Of a stretch of 64,000 bases of DNA, positions 22,801 through 33,340 are shown one piece after another. Source of the stretch: Okapia johnstoni (lineage: Eukaryota; Chordata; Mammalia; Artiodactyla; Giraffidae). The translations under genes and the position numbers were made by a program. The notes beneath the pieces are model-generated. The model saw only the letters and a list, made by a program, of their open reading frames with translations. It did not search any database and had not been told where the DNA came from. Each line of letters starts with the position of its first letter. Position 1 is the first letter of the stretch. The stretch lies in the NCBI GenBank assembly GCA_024291935.2, contig CM044309.1, forward strand, positions 3,348,001 to 3,412,000, written 5' to 3'.

Positions 22801-22824
22801 ACTTACCTTCACTTGAAGGTAAGT
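22801..22824. repeat. Perfect 10-bp hairpin
   Basis: ACTTACCTTC is followed by a 4-nt loop (ACTT) and the exact reverse complement GAAGGTAAGT. No transposon terminal-repeat family was recognised around it. Confidence 0.95.
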
Positions 22825-23789
22825 GGGACTCTGAATTTAGTCTTCTAGTTTTAATGTCGTTCCATTAAGACCCTTGAATTCAGTGAATGTAGTTGAATCT
22901 TCATCCCCTTCCCAGAAACCAGCCTCTGCATCTGTTGTTCTCCTCACCCCCCTCACAGTGCTCACATCTTTGAGCTTTTTCTGTCTTAGCATCCTTTAGA
23001 TCGTAAGTGGCCCTCGCCTGCATTGTCTCAATGTCTCCCTAAGGATCCCCAGCACTCTCTTGGGCCACAGACTACCCAGTTCTTTCCTTAAGGCACGGTT
23101 TCCTCTGCAGCTGCCTCTGGGGGCTGCTGTGGTTTCTCTCCAGTTCCGTATGAGGAAACATAAGGACGTCAGGGAGATGTTGTGCGCGTCTCAGCTCACA
23201 TTTCTGCTTTCTAGGCTTTTTCCCTCTTTTTGTCCAGCCTCCGCTCTTCCGCAGCTGGTAGCTCTCTAGTCGTGCTGAGTTTTGTTTCTCCTTGTGACCC
23301 TTTTGTAGATTCTTGGAGGTCTTTGCTTCATGGCTTATTTTCACGTTCATAATTTATGCCATCACTAGAGCACCCTAAACCTCCTTGGTCCCTTTAATAT
23401 CAGTGCTCAAGAATTCTGCTTTAGGAAACTTACTATGTGTCATCACTTCTGGTTTCGCTTTTGTTGTTCTGCCTGGAACTCACCATCTCTCCAGCCTTTT
23501 CAGCTCTTTTTATCCCATTCTGCACCTGTAGCATCATCCTTCCTACCTGCGTTAATCTAATAGACTTTCTTGTCTAGTCCTATACTGAGATGCCTGCTAG
23601 AATTGCTAATACAAATTATCTTAAGTTTTACACATTCTCCAACAGCTTCTTGTCTGATTTTGCAAAATAACAATTCAAAACTTTTCTCTCCAGCTAATTA
23701 TCAAAGTAGATGTTCTGTACTGGCTCCACAGGAAACTTGATCAGCCCAATTGTGGGGTCCAACTGCAGCATCAGTAGATAGGAAAAAAA

Positions 23790-23790
<1 letters not shown>
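22825..23790. other. Unassigned DNA, CT-rich in part
   Basis: The 22900-23560 stretch is rich in CT and has an L2-like look in places ('tgttgttctgcctggaactcacc' near 23462). Similarity is too weak to call. The lysine-rich minus frame at 23072-23350 has no recognisable domain. Confidence 0.35.

Positions 23791-23791
<1 letters not shown>

Positions 23792-23823
<32 letters not shown>
23792..23823. repeat. TG microsatellite
   Basis: About sixteen TG repeats, which create the His-Thr run in minus-strand frames here. Confidence 0.95.
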
Positions 23824-23824
<1 letters not shown>

Positions 23825-23945
23825 TGCTTGGAGAATAGTGTCAAAAATTGACAACTTGAGGTGTAAGGTAAATCTGGGTTTGTTGCTACCACTGCAGCAT
23901 CTGGGCAGCAGCACTTGAGGTGATGAAACTGAGAAATAAGACATA

Positions 23946-24136
23946 CTCACTGGTGGCTCAGCTGGTAGAGAATCCGCCTGCAATGTGGGAGACCTGGGTT
24001 AGATCCCTGGGTTAGGAAGATCCCCTGGAGAAGGGAAAGGCTACCCACTCCAGTATTCTGGCCTGGAGAATTCCATGGACTGTGTAGTCCATGGGGTCGC
24101 AAAGTGTCAGACATGACTGAGGGACATTCACTTTCA
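23946..24136 (+). mobile_element. Bov-tA SINE
   Basis: A tRNA-derived head ('ctcactggtggctcagctgg') and one Bov-A unit end with 'cattcactttcat', followed by an AT-rich microsatellite. Confidence 0.9.
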
Positions 24137-24234
24137 TATATATACAAGTATATATGTATCTTATAAGTATATATCTTTTCAGCCAAAGGTAAGTAAAAAG
24201 ATGTAGTTATCCTGAATTTCTTTATACTTTGGAG

Positions 24235-24328
24235 TACATACATATATATATATATATATACATACATATATAAAAAAAATATATATATATATATACATAC
24301 ATATATGTATATATATATATACACACAT
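24235..24328. repeat. AT/CATA microsatellite
   Basis: Alternating TA with interspersed CATA units. Two TA blocks flank a short A run, giving a region that can fold on itself. Confidence 0.9.
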
Positions 24329-24547
24329 AAATCCAGGGCCGTCTTACTAATTTTGCAGTCCCATTTACTAAGATAAAAACAAAGAGGAATTTCCCTCCAG
24401 TTATTCAATATGGAAAAGAGCAAATGTGTATGTTTTGGTGAATGTTTTACTTTCCTTTTAGGTTTGAAGGATCTGTTAACAAAAGAAACCACTCGTTACA
24501 CACCAATCATTTCAATTCTTTATGGCAGATTATTTGACTTAATTTCA
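24329..24547. other. Unassigned DNA
   Basis: No family is recognised. This lies between a microsatellite and the probable LTR. Confidence 0.35.
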
Positions 24548-25132
24548 TGAGACAGTTACTAAAAGAAAGGACACAGAAACAACAGAGGGAAGTAACAGTG
24601 CACACTCACCCGATTGGGTCAACCACCCACATCCAGACTTCAGCAGAGCTGGGAAGTCCCTCATATTAACAGCCATGTGGAGTCCCAGTTGGGAAAGGGT
24701 CCAACCTGCGTGGTACGGCCACTACCCCCGCCCCTGCACCCACACCCCGGATGAGACTTCAGATGGCAGCTTTGGGGGCTTCTGCTTATAATCCCGGGTC
24801 ACAAACTGATATCATCATCAGTTTGTAAGCAAAAATGCACCTCTGGTTTTTCTTTTTACAAGGCTGTTTGTTTCCCCTTGTGAGTCAGAACATTTCCTTA
24901 GGCCCAGAGGAGAGGAGGAGGGGTTGCCTAGACCCCCAGGGACTTAAGAAATTCCAAGCCCACTCCTCTGTTATCTAAAGTGCTGGTTGACTTGCTGGTA
25001 ACAAACAGTTGGTGTGTTCACCAGCAGACGTGTAGTCCAGGCGGATCTAGGCAAGGTCAGCAGGTGCTCAGGGTCTTGTCCCCCTACTTCTGAAGCCTAA
25101 GCAAGACTACCTCCATTTTAATTTCCCTAACA
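24548..25132 (-). mobile_element. Probable endogenous retrovirus solo LTR
   Basis: On the minus strand the segment starts TGTTAGGGAAATTAAAATGG at 25132 and ends CTCA at 24548, giving TG...CA ends. It contains a TATA-like ATTATAAGC at about 24786-24794 downstream of a U3-like stretch. It is more GC-rich than the flanks. No flanking duplication or internal viral genes were found, so class and exact left edge are uncertain. Confidence 0.42.
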
Positions 25133-25311
25133 GCATATGTGGGAGGAGCATTTTAATAAGATGACAGAGACAGCAGTGTGCCTCAGCAACTGGAGTAGCT
25201 GGTCAGCCAGAAGTCCAGCCTCCGCCTCCGCCCCTCCAGCCCTTTTGACACTCTCTTCAGTCTTCTTTGTAGAAAGAAACTAATAGTGTTCTTACTGCAC
25301 TTTATCTAGGA
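25133..25311. other. Unassigned DNA
   Basis: No repeat is recognised. It includes a C-rich stretch at about 25217-25240. Confidence 0.35.
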
Positions 25312-25490
25312 GTGACTCTCAGGTTTAGACTTCCGCAGAAGCTCTTGAGGGGCTTGGTAAAATGATGATTTCTGGACTGCATCCTACAGATTTTAGATTC
25401 CGAGCTTGCCCGGCAATCTGCATTTTAATTAAACAGGCTGTGTTTCTCTATTGCTACTGCTCCAAAAATCACGTTTTGAGAAAACATTGA
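25312..25490. mobile_element. MER5-like DNA transposon relic (hAT-Charlie)
   Basis: The order matches a non-autonomous MER5-type element: 'gtgactctcaggtttagac', 'gcagaagctcttgaggggctt', 'ggcaatctgcattttaa', 'cacgttttgagaaaaca'. It is strongly diverged. Confidence 0.6.
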
Positions 25491-27480
25491 CCTACATAAT
25501 GATGTCCAAACAAATTTACATGAAACAAAACACTTTCAAAGTCGGTTTTTTACGATCGTTTTCTGCTATCTGCTCTTAAATATGCAGGTCTTATGTATTA
25601 CTTGTCTTCTCATGTTCTTTCTCCACTCTATGTATGTATACATATGTGTCTATATACATATACATATATACATACATATAAAATTATTCAGTATACTTTG
25701 CTTATATTGAAATTATTTTTAAAATGAGTTCTGTAGAATATATAAAATCAATGTATTATTTATAATTTTCTTTATAAAGCATATTTTTATTTCTCAAAGC
25801 TAATGTTGGACTAAAAAATCATTCAGGTGACCAGATGGTCATTGATCATAAGAGCTCTTGATTCTGTATTCTGTATTCATAAAATTTCCATGACTTCTAA
25901 GGAGTCCTGTGTGTATCTTGGCTTTATTCTAACATGGGCTGTGAAAAATTGGTTTCATTTCAGATTTAGAGTTTAAATGATTTACTTTATTTTGTCTTTT
26001 TTTAGGATACAGCTAATCTGAAATGGCTCATGGTAAAACAAAACTTAAAACACAGAGCTCTTGTTCTAAATGGATTCAGTCAGCCTTAATCCAATTAAAG
26101 ACCTCTTTCTTTCCTTGACCCTTTGTCAATGTCTTTGCTTATTGCATTCAGAAATTAAGTTAGAAAATTTGCTCTAATATCTATCAATTTCTATCCTTTT
26201 TTATTTGTTTACAATACATGCTCATGTGCACAGGCTTACATAGAAACACACACACATAATATATTCATGAGATGAATGAATTCACAAAGATAACATATGT
26301 AAGTGGGAAGTTACCTGCTATAATTACCATAGGACCTTCTACTTTAAATCTCTTAGTTTATCTGCCAAACTAGACATTGAATATGAAGGCAGTTAGGTGT
26401 TGGTTATGTCTACTAAAATGTTTCAACTTATAATTCGTAAACCACTTTTAAGATAGAATTGACAAACACTATTTTAAGAGAGAAATTGCCTATTGTTCAA
26501 TTATTCTTTTATATATTTCCTTGAATTTATTTTCCTGTGAAAGATTTATAGTTATTTTTTTCATCTGTTTGTTTTAACAAAATTTATGTTCACTTTTCCT
26601 TATCCAAAGAAAGCCAAGCAAAGCGAAACAAAACCCAAACCCCTTTTGATAGGGAAGGCAGAGTGCCTGAGCGAGAGGTGTAAGGAAGGGGCAAGAAGAG
26701 GCGTATTCTATGGTTTAATGCTCTGGGCTTACAAAAGCGTGGTGTTGGAATGGTAATTGGATTTCTGAGCATTGCTTTTGAGAATAGACTGCTTAAATCA
26801 TTGAAAAGGAAATCATTGCAGAAAAGAAGCAGTGAAGAATTGCACAGGCTGTTTGAGTACTTACAAAATAAGAATAAAATAGGGAACAATGACGAACCGG
26901 TTTAGTGCTGTTGAGATCTGACATCTTTAAAAAGCTGATATTGTAGCTGTGGTTTTGATCTTTATTCCATTGTTGAATAAAGTTCCAGTGTATTTTGGAC
27001 CAATATCTTAAATAAGAACTGAAATAAATGAGCCCTTTTAAGTGTTTTTAAGGGAAGAAAAAAACATGTTTCCTCCAAAGGCTACATTATACTTCTGCAT
27101 GAAAAATAGATGTAGACAGGTATACATATATTTTTAGTTTGTTTCACATGTTTACTGCTGAGGCAGTTGAATTGCTTTTCTTAACATGTTAAAAAACCTG
27201 TAGGTCCCAAACTCTCATGTAAATAGAGGAGCTGGTGCAGAGGAAACAGAAATCGGGGCAGGTGTGGGGGTAGAAATTAGATGATAGAAGTGGGGGAAAA
27301 TCTAGGTATCAGCCTCTTAAAATCTCCAGTTAAATTTCCCATCAGCGATTTTAAATAAAATGTTGCATTTACTAGACAAATAGAGTTTACTACTCTCTTT
27401 TCAACAATACCCACTATCATTGTATGGATGGCACGGACGTGGGCAAAACTCTTACCTTCCGATAGCCTAAATGTGTTGGG
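25491..27480. other. Unassigned AT-rich DNA
   Basis: Two kb with no young repeat. A TA/CATA microsatellite lies at 25628-25682. The 99-codon minus frame at 26590-26889 has no recognisable domain. Confidence 0.4.
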
Positions 27481-27670
27481 AAGTGAAAGTCGTTCAGTCG
27501 TGTCTGACTCTTTGCGACCCCGTGGACTGTACAGTCCGTGGAATTCTCCAGCCCAGAATACTGGAGTGGGTAGCCTTTCCCTTCTCCGGGGGATCTTCCC
27601 AACCCAGGGATCGAACCCAGGTCTCCCGCATTGCAAATGGATTCTTTAATCTGAGCCACGAGGGAAGCCC
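27481..27670 (-). mobile_element. Bov-tA SINE
   Basis: A minus-strand Bov-A unit and tRNA-derived head, ending 'ctgagccacgagggaagccc'. A 12-bp part of the Bov-A unit around 27535 is missing relative to other copies. Confidence 0.9.
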
Positions 27671-27787
27671 AAGAATACTGGAGTGGCTTGCCTATCCATT
27701 CTCCAGCGGATCTTCCTGACCCAGGAATGAACCTGGGGTCTCCTGCCTTGCAGGTGATTCTTTACCAGCTGAGCTATCAGGGAAGTC
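27671..27787 (-). mobile_element. Second, partial Bov-tA head unit
   Basis: Immediately after the first head comes a second partial copy: the end of a Bov-A unit ('agaatactggagtggcttgcc') and another full tRNA-derived head ending 'ctatcagggaag' at 27787. The two copies share orientation and abut, giving a head-duplicated SINE. Confidence 0.85.
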
Positions 27788-27949
27788 GTTATCATTCCCA
27801 CCGCAAATTTTAGCATTTTGCTCTAAAAGAAGAGGGAGGAAACAACAAAAGGCAGAACATGGATTTCTACAGAGAGTTTGCTGAACAAATTGTCCCATTT
27901 TTTTATGGAGATTATGCAACTTAGATTTTCACTTTCCCTTGTTAGATTT
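27788..27949. other. Unassigned DNA
   Basis: No recognised element. Confidence 0.3.
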
Positions 27950-28095
27950 GCTGCAGTAGGAACATTTGTTGAGTGCGCGCTCTGTGTTAGACAATCTGCT
28001 AGTTACCTGAATTCTATATTTAGTGTGTTCTTCACAATAACCTTTTCTTGCTTTTCCAGTAAGAAAATGGAAATCCAGATAGTGATGAAAATTTT
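27950..28095 (-). mobile_element. MIR SINE fragment
   Basis: It has a minus-strand MIR pattern: 'acatttgttgagtgcgcgctctgtg', 'ttcacaataacctttt', 'gtaagaaaatggaaatccagatag'. Confidence 0.6.
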
Positions 28096-29029
28096 TCAGG
28101 GATGCCAGGAGCTTGGATTTTAGTCCACTTCTGCCTGCCTCAAAAGCATTTTTTCTCCCCCTTTATCATGCTGTTGTATATTTCAAGCATGAGTTAAATT
28201 TGAAGACCGTTTTGTCTTTGGGGAATATTCACTGCTTTTTGGAGATCCTTTTTATTCTGTACTCTGTTGTTAAGTTCAAATGCAAATGTACTCTTGTTTT
28301 TGTTCAAAGTGAGGGAAGAAAGTCACTTACAAAGTGGTAATGTGCAGAGACTAGAAAAACATCCTTACTCTCCACCTGAGACTCAGCTTGATAGAGACAC
28401 TAAGAACCACTGTGAGAAAACCAGTGTCAGTGGCTTACTCTAGTGTAAAATTTGAAATTATTTCATGAAAGGATTTTCAGGGAGGAAATTTTAGAAATTA
28501 TAAGCTTCATGTTTTATCTGAACTGTCATTCCAGGTCAGGGTTTAAGTGCCTAAATAACCAGCATTAGAGAGTTACTCATTTGAAGCGAAAATTCAAACA
28601 ATTTTTTTCTTTCTCCCGCATAATATATTTGTGCTTTTTTATTTTTTTTAAAAGTTCTCAGGGTATAAAATCAAGGTAGTTTTGTAAAAAATATGTAAAA
28701 TAGTGTAATTATATAAACAGCTATTTATAAAATCATGCATCACAAGACACAAATGTATTTTTAAATAAAATTATGAATAATAGTTTTGATTTTTTTAATA
28801 TTGTGAGCATTATTTATGTTAAAATTTCCTTACTAGATAGATTCATACTATATAGAAAGTAAAAATATATGCATTACTTACTAACTTTCAGATTATGGGG
28901 GTGAGGAAAATGTTCCTCTAGCATGCTTCTTTCATACCTGGGGTTAATTTCATGTATTTCTCACTGAGATGGGACAGTGCCTGCCATGGCATCACAGAAG
29001 CATGTAATAGCAGACAGTGGGTCAGCCCC
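28096..29029. other. Unassigned AT-rich DNA
   Basis: No recognised repeat or gene. It is very AT-rich between 28600 and 28880. Confidence 0.4.
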
Positions 29030-29204
29030 CGAGTCACTCAGCTGGGTTTAATGACGTCACAGTTACCGTCTCTGTGATGTTAGGCTTGTTAGTTTACCTC
29101 CTTGAGCATGAGTTTCTTTTCAGTAAAGTGGGACATTAACATCCATCTCATACAAGTTGCAGGGAGAATGAAGTAACCAACGTAGTACTGTGGTGATGGT
29201 AGCA
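29030..29204 (+). mobile_element. MIR SINE
   Basis: It has a plus-strand MIR pattern: 'gatgttaggcttgttagtttacctcc', 'ttcagtaaagtgggacatt', 'gcagggagaatgaagtaacc'. Confidence 0.7.
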
Positions 29205-29390
29205 AGCATAGTTAGTACTTAGCACTGTGTGTGCCATCTTCTCATATTTACAGGCATGAGTATATTTATCCTCACAACAGCCTTGTATGTCTGTGCAGGC
29301 CACTTCCACTTATACATGAGGGCAGGTAGAGGGGAAGACTACACGGCATTGGAAGCCAGACTGTTACTCCATAAATCAACGTACTATGTA
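29205..29390 (-). mobile_element. MIR SINE fragment, opposite strand
   Basis: 'tatatttatcctcacaacagcc' followed by 'acttatacatgaggg' is a minus-strand MIR pattern, placed head to tail with the preceding plus-strand MIR. The open frame starting at 29229 is chance plus SINE. Confidence 0.5.
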
Positions 29391-29434
29391 CTTGATCAGT
29401 TTAGTGTGCTGACTCCCACCACCTACAACACAGT

Positions 29435-29707
29435 TGCTGCTGCTGCTGCTAAGTCGCTTCAGTCATGTCCGACTCTGTGCAACCCCATAGATGGCAGCCC
29501 ACCGGCTCCGCCGTCCCTGGGATTCTTCAGGCAAGAACACTGGAGTGGGTTGCCATTTCCTTCTCCAGTGCATGAAAGGGAAAAGTGAAAGTGAAGTCGC
29601 TCAGTCATGTCCAACTCTTAGCGACCCCATGGACTGTAGCCTACCAGGCTCCTCCGTCCATGGGATTTTCCAGGCAAGAGTACTGGAGTGGGATGCCATT
29701 GCCTTCT
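29435..29707 (-). mobile_element. Bov-A2 SINE, full dimer
   Basis: GCT repeats (minus-strand AGC tail) are followed by two complete Bov-A units. TSDs CCTACAACACAGT lie at 29422-29434 and 29708-29720. The first two Cs may belong to the element end. Confidence 0.95.
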
Positions 29708-29734
29708 CCTACAACACAGTAAGTTTCTCTAAAA

Positions 29735-29790
29735 AATATGCCTATCTATCTATCTGTCCATCTTTGTATCTTCTATCTCTCCATCTGCCT
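29735..29790. repeat. TATC/CATC-rich low-complexity stretch
   Basis: A short degenerate run of TATC and CATC units downstream of the Bov-A2 TSD. Confidence 0.6.
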
Positions 29791-29791
29791 C

Positions 29792-30252
29792 TGTAGTTGT
29801 GTTTGAAATTGTGTCTCCCAAAATAATATGCTACAATCCTAACCCCCAGGACCTTAGAATGTGACCTTATTTGGGGAACGGGTCACTGCAGATGTAATTG
29901 GTTAAGATGAGGTCTTACTGGAATAGAGTGAGTCCCTAATCCAACCTGACTTGTATCCTTATAAGAAGATGATATGAACACACAAAAGAAAATGCCATGT
30001 GAAGACGGATGCAGAGATAGAATTATGCAGCTCCAAGAAAAAGAACAGAAAGGATTTTAGGCCGGCTTCAGAATCCAGAGAGAGACAGAGAGATGAAGAG
30101 TGCCCGGAGTGTCAGAGGGAAAATGGCTCTGCTGACATATTGATTTGGGGCCTCCAGTCTACGAACTGTGAGAAAATAAACTTCTGATGTGTTAATCCAC
30201 CTAGATGGTTAATTTGTGATCTTCTTTATAGGACTTCTAGGAAACTAATGTG
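29792..30252 (+). mobile_element. MLT1A-type solo LTR (ERVL-MaLR)
   Basis: The LTR is nearly complete: a 5' 'gaaattgtgtctcccaaaa' block, 'accttagaatgtgaccttat', 'gttaagatgaggtcttac', 'ctaatccaacctgac', a polyadenylation region AATAAACTTCTG near 30173, and a 3' 'ggacttctaggaaactaat' end. It has no internal viral sequence. The 62-codon frame inside it is not a gene. Confidence 0.85.
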
Positions 30253-30285
30253 GGAAATATATGTATATGATATGTGTATAAAGTT

Positions 30286-30309
30286 ATACATATATATATA
30301 TATATATAT
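30286..30309. repeat. TA microsatellite
   Basis: An alternating AT run of about 24 bp, just downstream of the MLT1A LTR. Confidence 0.9.
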
Positions 30310-31195
30310 GACTGTAAGCGATGTGTTAGGTATGATAATCACTCCATACTTGTTTATCCCTATCTTTTTATAGATTAGTGGTATGGGAATCTGTGCTTAT
30401 GGCAATCTTGCAAGAAAAACTTCTTCCTATATATCATTTTCTAAAACTAAAAATCTGCAAACCTTGAAATTCTTGTACACTCCATCAGGAGACAGGGAGA
30501 CAGGATTTAGTACAATGTAAACAAGCATCAATGTTTAATAGTAATAGAATTGTTTCTCAACCTGAAAATTTTCTTCAAGTAAGAAAAATAAGTGTATTTA
30601 ATTTGAGAGATTTGAGATTTAATTTTTGTTGATAGGGCTGATTGAGCACGGCTTCTCAGCCCTCAGGAATTCTCGGAAGGCTGCCCCAGCGCTCACCTTA
30701 AAGATGGTGTCTGTCTCTCTGATGTTTGCTACAATAAACCTCTTCTTATTTTCTGTGACTTAGGCAAAAGGCTTTTCCTGATTCCCTTCTAAAATAGATC
30801 AATCTGAAATCTCAATCGACAAGGCCCCTGAATGGTAGCACCCTAATAAAATTATCTGGGATATAGAGTATGCTGATCTAAATTCCTTTTGCTAACATAT
30901 TGGTTTGTTTAATAAATATACCTGTGCCTTTGGAGCTAATGTGCTTGTCTGCCCCTTAACAACTGAACAGCATTGAGAGCCTCTACACAGAAAGCCCCAA
31001 TGGGCACAGAGCCCTTTGTAGGAAAGAAAGGCTTGTTAGGAAATACAAAAAATATTGCTTTGTGAAATTGTTACTTAATCTATAGTCACTCACTATGTTT
31101 TTACTCTTAACGTATTTAGCCTATATAATGAAAGCATAATAATTAGGGATTTATATAAATAAAAGTTTAGTTTTAATACAAATAATAAGACAATT
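30310..31195. other. Unassigned DNA, possible LTR relic inside
   Basis: At about 30630-30780 a more GC-rich piece ends in 'acaataaacctcttctta', which resembles an LTR polyadenylation region. I could not match a family. The rest is AT-rich background. Confidence 0.3.
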
Positions 31196-31700
31196 GTTAA
31201 TTCAGCTGGTGATTTTGTTAAGAACTGACCTTTGTGCTATATTGTTTCAGCTTGCTGTACTATGACTTTATGGAACCACATTCTTTTCTGTTAAGCTCAA
31301 GCCATAAAGTAAATTACCGAAAACAGGTTTTACCTTGAAACTTTCTATTGATGAATTCTTTCCTGCTGTGCCTGATACAAAAGCGCTCTGACTGATCAAC
31401 CCTTATCAGTGGAGAGTCACAGATGTCAGCGGGCCCCCAGGCCGGAAGGTGATGTAAACAAAGTGAACTAAGATATGCAAACGGTGTCGGTGAGGGGCAG
31501 CACTGCTGACCCATTAAACTGATCTGGCGTGACTCTACGCTTTACATTGGTTTCTGTGCACCACTAAAAATATAAAAGCTGTCTTAAAAACAATCAAGTC
31601 AGAAGACACTTGGAAACACCGAGACTCGCTGTGTCTTCTCATTCGTATCGCCGACGCCGTCCGTCCTGAGGGAAGCCTGACCAGCTGGGGCAGGACCCCG
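31196..31700 (+). mobile_element. Probable ruminant ERV solo LTR
   Basis: The segment opens TGTTAATTCAGC at 31196 and closes with CCCCGGCA near 31700. A TATA box (AATATAAAAG) lies at about 31568. It is followed by a GC-rich, CpG-bearing U5-like part ('cgccgacgccgtccgtcctgaggga') of the kind seen in bovine class II LTRs. No TSD or internal coding region was found. It is old and diverged, and its class is an inference. Confidence 0.45.
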
Positions 31701-32144
31701 GCAGGCTTTTACATTCTTTGATGTGTCGAATTCTGTGATTCTAGGAATCTGTGATTATTTCGCTTGTACCAGAGCTTAGCAGCGGACACAGATATTACAA
31801 TTTATAGTTTTATATAACTCAAATTTATTTCTGTATGTGAGAAGAGATGTGATTCTCTTTTCTAAAAAACATCTATTATAGACATAACATTGTCACTGGT
31901 ATTGGTAGAGATGTTACAAATCTTGGATGAAAATTTTTTTCTCAAAATGCAAATCTATGGTGCCAAGTGTGTTGACTCACTCAGGCATGTCCTGAAAAGA
32001 AGAACATTAAGTAATAATTTCTAGTTTACAGAATATTCACAGAAAATAAGAGAAAATCCCTTATTCAGAAGGTCATTTTAATTTGACTCCAGAAACATAC
32101 ATTAATGTAATGAAATTAAGCACATGCTATAGTTACTTTATGTG
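31701..32144. other. Unassigned DNA
   Basis: No recognised repeat or gene. Confidence 0.35.
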
Positions 32145-32349
32145 TTTCCCAGGTGGCAACAGTGGTAAAGAATCTGCCTGCCAATGCAGGAGCCACATTC
32201 GGGTTCAATCCTTGGGTGAGGAAGATCCCCTGGAGAAGAAGCTGACCACCCCCCCAGTATTCTTGCCTGGAAAATCCCTTGGACAGAGGATCCTGGTGGG
32301 CCACAGGACATGGGGTCATAAAGGGTCAGATAGGACTCAACACACATGT
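32145..32349 (+). mobile_element. Bov-tA SINE
   Basis: A tRNA-derived head ('tttcccaggtggcaacagtgg') and a diverged Bov-A unit ending 'ataggactcaacacaca'. The BovB TSD begins at its right edge. Confidence 0.88.
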
Positions 32350-32359
32350 ACAATTACTT

Positions 32360-33254
32360 CATCAGTTCAGCTCAGTTCAGTCGCTCAGTCGTGTTCGACT
32401 CTTTGCGACCCCATGGACTGCAGCACGCCAGGCCTCCCTGTCCATCACCAACTCCCTGAGTTTACTCAAACTCATGTCCATTGAGTCGCTGATGCCATCC
32501 AACCATCTCATCCTCTGTCGTCCCCTTCTCCTCCTGCCTTCAACCTTTCCCAGCATCAGAGTCTTTTCCAATGAGTCAGTTCTTCGCATCAGGTGGCCAA
32601 AGTATTGGCGTTTTAGCTTCAGCCTCAGTCCTTCCAATGATTATTCAGGACTGATTTCCTTTAGGATTGACTGGTTTGATCTTGCAGTCCAGGGGACTTT
32701 CAAGAGTCTTTTCCAGCACCAAAATTCAAAAGCATCAGTTTTTCGGTGCTCAGTTTTCCTTATGGTCCAACTCTCACATCCATACATGACTACTGGAAAA
32801 ACCATAGCTTTGACTAGACAGGCCTTTGTAGGCAAAGTAATGTCTCTGCTTTTTAATAAGCTGTCTAGGTTGGTTATAGCTTTTCTTCTAAGGAGCAAGT
32901 GTCTTTTAATTTCATGGCTGCAGTCACCATCTGCAGTGATTTTGGAGCCCAAGAAAATAAAGTCAGCCACTGTTTCCACAGTTTCCCCATCTGTCTGCCA
33001 TGAAGTGATGGGACTGGATGCCATGATGTTTCTTTTTTGAATGTTGAGTTTTAAGCCAACTTTTTCGCTTTCATCAAGAGGCTCTTTAGTTCTTCTTCGC
33101 TTTCTGCCATAAGGGTGGTGTCATCTGCATATCTGAGGTTATTGGTATTTCTCCCGGCAATCTTGATTCCAGCTTGTGCTTCTTCCAGCCCAGCGTTTCT
33201 CATGATGTACTCTGCATATAAGTTAAATAAGCAGGGTGACAATATACAGCCTTG
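32360..33254 (-). mobile_element. BovB LINE, 5'-truncated
   Basis: The minus-strand 3' tail begins with 'gttcagctcagttcagtcg' and the element runs back through the RT palm, where the box reads YADD at about 33131-33120. TSDs ACAA(T/C)TACTT lie at 32350-32359 and 33255-33264. The minus frames at 32377-32637, 32641-33024 and 33051-33242 are pieces of the broken ORF. The 253-codon plus-strand frame is antisense. Confidence 0.96.
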
Positions 33255-33264
33255 ACAACTACTT

Positions 33265-33340
33265 TTATGTACCCACTATATAACAAGATTGAGTCACGTG
33301 AGGTGCTTTACTTAGATTTTGTCATTTTTTTATCTGAAAA
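33265..33340 (-). mobile_element. MIR-like fragment
   Basis: 'tgtacccactatataac...gaggtgctttacttagattttgtc' resembles minus-strand MIR. It is short and tentative. Confidence 0.4.

Noticed and set aside
23072..23350. Lysine- and arginine-rich minus-strand frame
   Set aside because: The basic composition follows from the CT-rich plus strand. No nuclear-protein family is recognised.
23946..24010. tRNA-like segment
   Set aside because: This and similar segments are the tRNA-derived heads of Bov-tA SINEs. They have lost cloverleaf pairing and are not tRNA genes.
23947..24492. 181-codon minus-strand frame
   Set aside because: It is built from a Bov-tA, a TA/CATA microsatellite (Tyr-Ile runs) and flank sequence.
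32279..33040. 253-codon plus-strand open frame, longest in the window
   Set aside because: It starts in a Bov-tA, runs antisense through a BovB and has no homology other than to the non-coding strand of that element.
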